Below, piece after piece: positions 1-5,406 of a DNA stretch of 6,846 nucleotides; the stretch's first letter is position 1; the number at the start of each line of letters is the position of its first letter. The notes under the pieces are model-generated. The model ran no database searches. It worked only from the letters and a program-made list of their open reading frames with translations, and was not told the DNA's origin. This DNA is from Vulcanimicrobiota bacterium (GTDB lineage: Bacteria > Vulcanimicrobiota > Vulcanimicrobiia > Vulcanimicrobiales > Vulcanimicrobiaceae): NCBI GenBank assembly GCA_014305015.1, contig JACRUB010000005.1, positions 1-6,846 of the forward strand. Reading direction: 5' to 3'. Position numbers and translations under genes: made by a program.

Positions 1-243
1 AAGGTCGGCTTTGGCGATCGATTCGGGGGGCCCCGCATCAACGTGCTGTACTAGGACGCCATCTGTAAACTGCACCGATTTGGTAAGCATCGCATCATCA
101 CGGCGCGTGTAAACGCGCACTTCGGCACCCATCTTCGCCATTGCTCGGGCGAGCGCCGCGACGTGAACGTTCTGGCCGCCGGCGTCGACGCCCCCCAAAA
201 CTGCAAGCGGGCTGGCATGCTCCGAAACCATAGCTATTTTCAT
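1..243 (-). CDS. GT4-family glycosyltransferase, N-terminal part (runs off left edge)
   Basis: The frame is open from an ATG at 243 down to base 1, giving 81 residues of an incomplete protein. It starts with a short beta strand (KIAMVSEHASPL) followed by a glycine-rich loop, GGVDAGGQNVHVAALARAM, at about residues 17-35. This is the nucleotide-sugar/acceptor loop typical of GT-B fold family 4 enzymes such as MshA and sucrose-phosphate synthase. A second strand (EVRVYTRRDD, 41-50) follows the first helix, as expected for a Rossmann-like N-terminal domain. The catalytic C-terminal half lies outside the window, so donor and acceptor cannot be inferred. The ATG overlaps the stop of the preceding gene by four bases (ATGA, 240-243). 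Unlike most junctions here it also has a good ribosome site, GAGG at 254-251, seven bases upstream. Expected to act in the cytoplasm as the last visible gene of the operon. Confidence 0.88.
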   Translation of the reverse strand, partial: MKIAMVSEHASPLAVLGGVDAGGQNVHVAALARAMAKMGAEVRVYTRRDDAMLTKSVQFTDGVLVQHVDAGPPESIAKADL

Positions 244-1175
244 GCCGCAACCTCAGCCAGCAAGGCATCCCAATTGCGCAGAAATTGTGGCAAGCTATAA
301 CGCGCGAGAGCCGCCTCTCGGGCACCTTCCCCCATCCTGCGCGCTTCCGTAGGATGAGTAATCAGCATGCGCGTGTACTCGAGCAATTCCGCAATATTGG
401 TAGAAATAAAACCCGCCTCCGCAGGTACCGCTTTCGGAACCTCAGTTGTCGCCAGCGCAATAACCGGCATTCCTAGATGCATCGCTTCAATCAGCGAGAG
501 TCCGAGCGACGTCCAGCGAACGGGATGGATGTAGAGGCGGCGCTTGGCCATCTCGCAATGGAGCTGCGCTTGCGGGAGGTTTTCGATTCCACCGCACACC
601 GCCGCCGAAATTCCGAAGAGGTCTACCGGTGCGACTTGTGCGAAGCGGTCGATCAGATCGCTGCCGGTAACGCGCCCGCGGCGCGATGGTTCGTTGATGA
701 CGATCGCACTGCGTTCCATCTCGCCTGTGTAGCGGTAACCCGGATCGACGACTCCGTGCTCGATCACGCGAGTCGGCGTCGATCCCATGTTCCAGAAAAG
801 ATCGTTGAAGTGCGTCACGTGCACTACGGTGAGCTCGGGGCGGTTTGCGGCGCAATGCACCATGTCGAGGATCTCGCCTTGAGGTGCGTCGTGTTCCACA
901 TAAATCGTGCGAACGTCGCGCCCCGGCTCACGCCCAAGCCAGCGCGGCGCAAGCTCCGTCAACTCGTGCGGCCGCTGCACGATCAGCACGTCGATTTTTT
1001 GTTGCGCCAGTCTCTCGGGCGGCAGCTCAATCACGCTCTGCGGCCACTCCCACGTTTGCGCGCGGCCGCGTCCGTCGGGTCCACGACCGGGAATAACGGG
1101 GACGAAATAGCGGTGTTCGCCCTGCACGAAGGCGGTCATCCAAGAACCGTGCACGTGCCACAATAAAATGTTCAT
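240..1175 (-). CDS. GT4-like glycosyltransferase with atypical EX7E motif
   Basis: A 311-residue protein, short for a GT-B enzyme (usually 350-420). The N-terminal half begins MNILLWHVHGSW and carries EHDAPQG (94-100), HVTHFN (119-124) and VIEHGVVDP (137-145). The last resembles the linker strand that precedes the donor domain in GT4 enzymes. The C-terminal half has HPVRWTSLGLSLIEAMHLG (217-235) and PVIAL (237-241), the usual donor-binding segment. The second glutamate of EX7E is present (E230), but the first is replaced by Thr222. Whether it is an active transferase is therefore uncertain, though the rest of the fold looks intact. There is no signal peptide or membrane span, so it is probably cytoplasmic. 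The start overlaps the upstream GT9 stop (ATGA, 1172-1175). No Shine-Dalgarno is visible; a hairpin occupies that region, so translation is probably coupled to the gene before it. Confidence 0.85.
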   Translation of the reverse strand: MNILLWHVHGSWMTAFVQGEHRYFVPVIPGRGPDGRGRAQTWEWPQSVIELPPERLAQQKIDVLIVQRPHELTELAPRWLGREPGRDVRTIYVEHDAPQGEILDMVHCAANRPELTVVHVTHFNDLFWNMGSTPTRVIEHGVVDPGYRYTGEMERSAIVINEPSRRGRVTGSDLIDRFAQVAPVDLFGISAAVCGGIENLPQAQLHCEMAKRRLYIHPVRWTSLGLSLIEAMHLGMPVIALATTEVPKAVPAEAGFISTNIAELLEYTRMLITHPTEARRMGEGAREAALARYSLPQFLRNWDALLAEVAA

Positions 1176-2209
1176 GCCGGTACGGGTGAGTGCGTACCGG
1201 TGAGATGATGTAAGGCAGCCAGGACATCGTCGACGCTGATGCGATCTAAGCAGGGTTGCGCTTCAAATGGACACACGCGAGCGCGACATCCACGGCACGC
1301 TATGTCTTGAACGCCCAAAAGGACGTGCGGCACCATCCATGGGCGAAAACGCACCGCCGGTATGGTCGGCGGAAATAACGAAATTACCGGCGTCTGGACC
1401 GCTGCCGCGACGTGCGCCGCCGCCGTATTTCCGCAGATCACCGCGTGCGCGCCGGCGATGATCGCCGCGAATTGCGGAAACGTTGTAAGGCCGCATGCGT
1501 TATACACTCCGGACGTATTGCCCGCAACGTAGCGGGCCAGGCTAAATTCTTCATTGCCGCCGGTTACTACGACGGTTCGTCCCCCGACGCTTAGCGCGCG
1601 CACCAGAGCGGCATTTTTTTCCGCCGACCACGCCCGCGCCGGGACCGTCGCACCCGGGTGCACTACGACGTACTCTCCGTTTCTCCACGGCCACGTCGCC
1701 TGACCCTCGGCACGCTCTATGTGCAACCGCCGGTCGTCGTGCTCGGGCAACGAATAGCCGAGCTGCGCGACAAGCGAAAGATCGCGTTCCACTTCATGGA
1801 TGTCGTCGCGCATGCGGTGGCGGATATCCAGCAGATTTCCCGGATAATCATCGCTGATGGCCGCGATCATCGGAATACCTGCGATGCGCAGAAGAAGCGC
1901 GAGCGGCAGCGGACTTTGATGAAACGACGTAAAGATGATGGCCCGGTCGAAGCTTCGCGAGTTGATGGTGTCGATGAATGCATAGACTTTTCCCGGTTCG
2001 ATAGGCTGCGGCTCTGCATCGATCCACGACGCGTGCTCGATAAGCACTTCGTCCACGCCGGGCAATAAGTGCGCCGCTGCGCGCCCCCGTGGCCCTGCCA
2101 GAAACGTCACATTTTGTGCCTTTGCCGCAACCGCGCGCACTGCGGGGCCCGTCAAAAGCACGTCGCCGTTGTTGTCTTGGCGCGCTAACAGTACGCGTTC
2201 GTTCGTCAT
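1172..2209 (-). CDS. Glycosyltransferase family 9 (heptosyltransferase-like)
   Basis: A 345-residue protein with the layout of ADP-heptose:LPS heptosyltransferases (WaaC/WaaF, RfaF). The N-terminus has RQDNNGDVLLTGPAVRAV (10-27), where Asp16 aligns by eye with the catalytic Asp13 of E. coli WaaC. The donor half has VVVHPGA (181-187), VVVTGGNEE (213-221) and CGNTAAAHVAAAVQTPVISL (259-278), the family's D-T-G-x-x-H loop with Asn261 in place of Asp. A cysteine group near the C-terminus (C305, C308, C313, C320) matches a Cys-rich tail seen in many GT9 proteins. Known GT9 members transfer heptose from a nucleotide donor to a membrane-linked core. Here the GmhB-like phosphatase directly upstream supports a heptose-type donor, but the acceptor is unknown. 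It overlaps its neighbours by ATGA at both ends (2206-2209 and 1172-1175). No clear ribosome site precedes the start. Confidence 0.93.
   Translation of the reverse strand: MTNERVLLARQDNNGDVLLTGPAVRAVAAKAQNVTFLAGPRGRAAAHLLPGVDEVLIEHASWIDAEPQPIEPGKVYAFIDTINSRSFDRAIIFTSFHQSPLPLALLLRIAGIPMIAAISDDYPGNLLDIRHRMRDDIHEVERDLSLVAQLGYSLPEHDDRRLHIERAEGQATWPWRNGEYVVVHPGATVPARAWSAEKNAALVRALSVGGRTVVVTGGNEEFSLARYVAGNTSGVYNACGLTTFPQFAAIIAGAHAVICGNTAAAHVAAAVQTPVISLFPPTIPAVRFRPWMVPHVLLGVQDIACRGCRARVCPFEAQPCLDRISVDDVLAALHHLTGTHSPVPA
1176..1200 (-). promoter_or_regulatory. Hairpin covering the ribosome-site region of the GT4-like gene
   Basis: On the transcript strand, CCGGTACG (1200-1193) and CGTACCGG (1184-1177) form a perfect 8-base-pair stem around the 8-base loop CACTCACC. 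The stem ends two bases before the ATG at 1175 and lies in the last codons of the GT9 gene. No Shine-Dalgarno sequence is seen there. A ribosome finishing the GT9 gene would unfold the stem, so it could enforce coupling of the two proteins. It has no U-tract and is not a terminator. The stem is plain from the sequence; the role is inferred. Confidence 0.4.
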
Positions 2210-2736
2210 CGCAAGACCGTGTCCACCGCGGCGCTGAGCGATGGCGCAACCTCCGGCGCGTGTTCGATTTCTTCAGCGCGTGTTTGCGATGTCGGGACGA
2301 GTATTGAGCGGGCACCCGCGGCTCTTGCCGCCACGACATCGGCGCCGATGTCGCCAATCACCACGCATTCTCCTGGCTCGACACCGAACCGCGCAGCTGC
2401 TTCGATAATCAATCCTGGTTGTGGCTTACGGCATGCACAGGAATCGTCGGGACCGTGTGGGCAGGTGAACCAGCCGTCAATATGGCCCGCTAAATCTGCA
2501 ATGCGGTCGTTGACTTGTTGAACTTGCAGTGTGGTGATGTAGTTACGCGCGATGCCGCTTTGATTGGACACCACGCCGATTGGAATGTTTCGCTCGCGGA
2601 TGCGGTCGAGCGCGGATCGCACACCAGGCATAAGCTGCACTTGCGAGGGATCGCCGTTGTATGGAACGTCCACGACGAGCGTTCCGTCGCGATCGAAGAG
2701 AACGGCCTTAGGCCGGCGCAACGGCGTGTCGATCAT
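2206..2736 (-). CDS. HAD-IIIA phosphatase, GmhB-like (heptose bisphosphate 7-phosphatase)
   Basis: Taking ATG at 2736 gives 176 residues, close to GmhB (about 190). The open frame extends upstream to 2961, but that extension lies over the preceding glycosyltransferase, is arginine-rich and carries no family signal. The chosen start also makes a 4-base ATGA overlap. HAD motifs are all present: FDRDGTL with Asp15 and Asp17 (nucleophile and acid/base), SNQSG (57-61), Lys104 in CRKPQPG, and GD (128-129) followed by Asp133. The loop C92-x-H94 ... C100-x-C102 is the structural zinc site typical of GmhB and of the HisB N-terminal phosphatase. GmhB removes the 7-phosphate from D-glycero-D-manno-heptose 1,7-bisphosphate in ADP- or GDP-heptose synthesis. 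Placement between glycosyltransferases, with a heptosyltransferase-like gene next, favours that role over histidinol phosphatase. The exact anomer or sugar cannot be told. Confidence 0.9.
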   Translation of the reverse strand: MIDTPLRRPKAVLFDRDGTLVVDVPYNGDPSQVQLMPGVRSALDRIRERNIPIGVVSNQSGIARNYITTLQVQQVNDRIADLAGHIDGWFTCPHGPDDSCACRKPQPGLIIEAAARFGVEPGECVVIGDIGADVVAARAAGARSILVPTSQTRAEEIEHAPEVAPSLSAAVDTVLR

Positions 2737-3704
2737 CGCGCCAAGCGCAAACGGGCGCCGGCAACGAGGCGATGGTAGACCGCGGCAAATGGAATCGCCG
2801 CGCTGGTCACGAGCATCGTACCGACTTCGTCCGAGGTTTTGGGACCGGGCATAATTCGTTGCCATGCGAAGTGGAACGTTGATCCGGCCCACAATGCAAA
2901 CGCGCCGAGCGCGGTGCGGCGCCCTCCAAGTGCGGCCGCGCACAGGGCAACGGCGCCGCATATAGTGGTTGCCAGATGTTGCGGGAAACGCACCCGGGTT
3001 TCGTTTGCCCGTTGGCGCCAGTCGCGGCCGTAGCGATGTCGCATCAGCGCATCGTCGGCATTACCCGCCTGCAGTCGCACGCTGATCCAGCGATCCGATG
3101 GGCGAACCGGATGCAGAACACTTCGCGCGCCTTTAACGATTTCATAGCCGGCATCGATCACGCGTAGTGCAAGATCCGAATCCTCACGAAAAGCACGCCG
3201 AAAGCGCTCGTCGAACCCGCGAACTTCTTGTAGAACGCTGCGCCGGTACGCCATGTCGGCCGTTATCCACTGCGCGTGTTCCAAACACGCGACGTTGCGT
3301 TCCCAGTCTGTGGCTTTACGGGTCTGCGGCAGCGGAACGCGCACGTTGCCTTGACTGGCCGCGACGCGGTCTTCCAGCGTTTCCAAATCCCCACGCAGCT
3401 CGTTCAACCACTCCGGGTGAGCGATGACGTCATCGTCCAGGAATGCGATCCACGGCGCAGCCGCCTTTTCGAAGCCGATGTTCCGAGCGGAGGCCGGTCC
3501 CGACGCCTTTCCTTTTAGAATGCGAATACGTGAGGCGAACGAGTCGCTAATATCTCCGAGGTCGAGCGGCGTCGAGGCGTCTTCGCGATCGTCAACGATG
3601 AGGATGGATTGCGGCCAGTTTTCCGGAGCTTGTCCAAAGGAAGCGAGAAGAACGCCCAGCGAGGAGCGGCCGATTGTGGGGATGACGACGTCGATAGCCG
3701 TCAT
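2733..3704 (-). CDS. Glycosyltransferase family 2 with C-terminal membrane segments
   Basis: The ATG at 3704 gives 323 residues starting MTAIDVVIPTIGR, a normal GT2 first strand. A longer frame begins at 3776 but its extra 24 residues overlap the carbamoyltransferase and look random. GT-A features appear in order: PTIGR (9-13), VDD (37-39), SARNIGF (72-78), the metal-binding DDD (90-92, within AFLDDDV), ITADMAYRRSVL (147-158) and GFDERFRRAFREDSDLALR (163-181), with Glu174-Asp175 as the usual ED acceptor/base motif. After about residue 240 three hydrophobic stretches follow (about 243-260, 266-280 and 297-315), suggesting the enzyme is held at the inner face of the membrane and may use a lipid-linked or nascent glycan acceptor. 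It is joined to the carbamoyltransferase before it and the phosphatase after it by ATGA overlaps (3701-3704 and 2733-2736). The sugar specificity is not recognisable. Confidence 0.92.
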   Translation of the reverse strand: MTAIDVVIPTIGRSSLGVLLASFGQAPENWPQSILIVDDREDASTPLDLGDISDSFASRIRILKGKASGPASARNIGFEKAAAPWIAFLDDDVIAHPEWLNELRGDLETLEDRVAASQGNVRVPLPQTRKATDWERNVACLEHAQWITADMAYRRSVLQEVRGFDERFRRAFREDSDLALRVIDAGYEIVKGARSVLHPVRPSDRWISVRLQAGNADDALMRHRYGRDWRQRANETRVRFPQHLATTICGAVALCAAALGGRRTALGAFALWAGSTFHFAWQRIMPGPKTSDEVGTMLVTSAAIPFAAVYHRLVAGARLRLAR

Positions 3705-5335
3705 AGGCGTGCACCGTTTCGCCGCACTAAGAACGGCCCAATGGCGAGCGCATCGATCGGCGCCGAACCGAAACATTCGAGGGCGTCCCGCGGCGCATCG
3801 ACCATTGGCCGTCCGGCAGTATTCAAACTCGTATTTACCACCACCGGAACGCCGGTGCGTGCGGCCACCGCTTCGAGCATCTCTGCCACGAGTGGCTCAT
3901 CGTGGCCGTCGACAGTTTGCACGCGCGCGGTTCCGTCAACGTGTACGACCGCGGGAATCTTCTCGCGCCACGCATCTCTCACGCGGTGCGTGAAGAGCAT
4001 GTACGGGCTGGGCAATTGGCCTTCGAAAATTTCATGAGCGCGCTTCTCGAGCACCATCGGTGCGACCGGCCGGAATTGTTCGCGGCCTTTGATGTTATTC
4101 AGCCGCTCGAGGTTGTCACAGAATTTTGGATTTGCAAGTAAACTGCGGTGACCCAGCGCACGCGGACCATATTCGCTTTGGCCCTGGAACCACGCGACGA
4201 TTCCATCGTTGGCTATGATTTGTGCCGTGGCGTCGGCGATGCTCGTCGGACGCTCGAATGCGATGGCCGCCTCCATGAGCCATCGTTCGAGTTCGGCTTC
4301 CGACCAGGAACGACCAAGTGCGGCGGTCGACATGGGTCGCACGCGGTCCCCTAAACGATGCGCAGTGTATTGTGCGGCGCCGAGTGCCGTCCCGGCGTCA
4401 CCGGACGCGGGTTGAACCCAAATCGTTTTGAATGGTCCTTCGCTCGCCAACCGCGCGTTAGCGACACAGTTGAGAGCGACGCCGCCGGCCATGGTGAGCA
4501 CGTCGTCACCCGTGCAGGCGTGCAGCCAGTGGCCGAGTTCCAAAAGCATCTCTTCCACTCGCGTTTGAATACCGGCCGCTAAGTCGGCGTGGACTTGGGT
4601 GAACGGATCGGTTTCGCCACGCTGGGGACAGAGCGCATCCCAGTCGATGGGATCGGTTTGGAAGCCGCCATCGCGCACGCGCATCGCCTGCCGAAAGTAT
4701 TCTTGGTGTACGGGGCGGCCATACGCGGCTAAGCCCATCACTTTATACTCGTCCGAGGAGCGGCGAAAGCCGAGCTGCATTGTAGCCTCTTCATAGCGCA
4801 AACCCACCGAATGCGGCAGATCTTGTGTGGCTAAGATGTGAAGGTTGCCGTCGATAACTCGTCCCGCAAGGTACGATCCACATTCCCCTCGGCCGTCGAG
4901 TACCAGCACGCTGCAGTTGCGATATGGGGAAGCAAGATACGCGGAGGCGGCATGGGCGACGTGGTGCCGAACGAAGTGAGTGCGCTCGACGGGCAGGCCC
5001 GGCAGAGCCGTACGCAAGAAAAACGGCGCCTGACGTACGTACAGCGTACGCAGCCCTTCCCAGTCTGTCGCAGAAAGATCGCTGCTCGGCTGTTGCGCTA
5101 AGTCCGGATCGTAGGAGTAGGCTATCGCATCCAGATCCTGGGGGGTAATGCGCGCCTTTTCCAAACACCACGCGGCGGATTGAGCCGGCGGTTCCCAGGC
5201 GCTAAACGGGTTGCACTCTTTGGCGTGTTTGCGGCGGTTGAACCGTTCCTCCTCAGCCGCAGCCACGGTTTCGCCGTCGATGACGAGAGCGGCCGCGGAA
5301 TCGTGGAAAACCGCATTGATGCCCAGAACCTTCAT
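3701..5335 (-). CDS. Carbamoyltransferase, NodU/CmcH/TobZ family
   Basis: A 544-residue protein of usual family length. The N-terminal Kae1-like domain has LGINAVFHDSAAAL (4-17), AEEERFNRRKH (27-37), HHVAHAASAY (124-133), LDGRGE (146-151) and DEYKVMGLAAYG (195-206). GGVALNCVANARL (284-296) and QPASGDAGTALGAA (308-321) follow. His124, His128 and Asp313 correspond by eye to the metal ligands of TobZ. The C-terminal YrdC-like domain shows WFQGQSEYGPRALGHRSLL (382-400), REQFRPVAP (418-426) and VVVNTSLNTAGRP (498-510). Known members use ATP and carbamoyl phosphate to form carbamoyl-adenylate and pass the carbamoyl group to a sugar hydroxyl (Nod factor, tobramycin, and, by WapO, heptose of the Pseudomonas LPS core). 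The nearby GmhB and GT9 genes make a sugar, perhaps heptose, the likely acceptor. The start has an AAGG ribosome site at 5345-5342, six bases upstream. All key motifs look intact. Confidence 0.96.
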   Translation of the reverse strand: MKVLGINAVFHDSAAALVIDGETVAAAEEERFNRRKHAKECNPFSAWEPPAQSAAWCLEKARITPQDLDAIAYSYDPDLAQQPSSDLSATDWEGLRTLYVRQAPFFLRTALPGLPVERTHFVRHHVAHAASAYLASPYRNCSVLVLDGRGECGSYLAGRVIDGNLHILATQDLPHSVGLRYEEATMQLGFRRSSDEYKVMGLAAYGRPVHQEYFRQAMRVRDGGFQTDPIDWDALCPQRGETDPFTQVHADLAAGIQTRVEEMLLELGHWLHACTGDDVLTMAGGVALNCVANARLASEGPFKTIWVQPASGDAGTALGAAQYTAHRLGDRVRPMSTAALGRSWSEAELERWLMEAAIAFERPTSIADATAQIIANDGIVAWFQGQSEYGPRALGHRSLLANPKFCDNLERLNNIKGREQFRPVAPMVLEKRAHEIFEGQLPSPYMLFTHRVRDAWREKIPAVVHVDGTARVQTVDGHDEPLVAEMLEAVAARTGVPVVVNTSLNTAGRPMVDAPRDALECFGSAPIDALAIGPFLVRRNGARL

Positions 5336-5406
5336 TGCCGACCTTAAAAGTGAGTGCTGCCTTTCCTACTACCCCGTAGCACCTCTTACAAACAAGGTTT
5401 TACGAA
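5336..5406 (-). promoter_or_regulatory. 71-base intergenic leader before the carbamoyltransferase
   Basis: This is the only gap between genes in the window, and it is locally more AT-rich than the coding DNA. On the transcript strand it holds the ribosome site AAGG (5345-5342) of the carbamoyltransferase. It also holds two possible nested stems: ACCTT at 5398-5394 against AAGGT at 5345-5341, which would cover the ribosome site, and GTGCT at 5382-5378 against AGCAC at 5358-5354. Both are only five perfect pairs, with long loops. There is no strong hairpin with a U-tract, so it is not a convincing terminator. No clear -35/-10 pair is visible; a TTGTTT (5394-5389) has only a poor partner 18 bases later. 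It may be a weak attenuating leader or simply a spacer. Confidence 0.3.

Noticed and set aside
477..1166. Plus-strand open frame of 229 codons
   Set aside because: It lies fully opposite the GT4-like gene, its product is rich in Arg, His and Ala with no family motif, and the minus-strand frame has clear GT signatures. It is a shadow of GC-rich coding DNA.
2737..2961. N-terminal extension of the HAD phosphatase frame
   Set aside because: These 75 residues overlap the C-terminal part of the GT2 gene in another frame, are Arg-rich and have no HAD feature. The ATG at 2736 gives the normal family start and the same ATGA overlap as its neighbours.
3705..3776. N-terminal extension of the GT2 frame
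   Set aside because: The 24 extra residues lie within the carbamoyltransferase C-terminus, while the ATG at 3704 begins exactly at the first GT2 strand.
3424..3993. Plus-strand open frame of 189 codons
   Set aside because: It spans the antisense of the junction between two confident genes (carbamoyltransferase and GT2), and its composition is typical of antisense of GC-rich codons.
5009..5050. Three CGTACG palindromes within 42 bases
   Set aside because: They fall in carbamoyltransferase codons for repeated Arg-Thr and Tyr-Val residues (around LRTLYVRQ). Spacing is irregular and no operator-like arrangement is seen.
5336..5406. Possible rho-independent terminator or promoter in the gap
   Set aside because: The stems have only five perfect pairs with a long loop and only a TTTT run nearby, and no good -35/-10 pair exists. 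Reported only as a weak leader feature.
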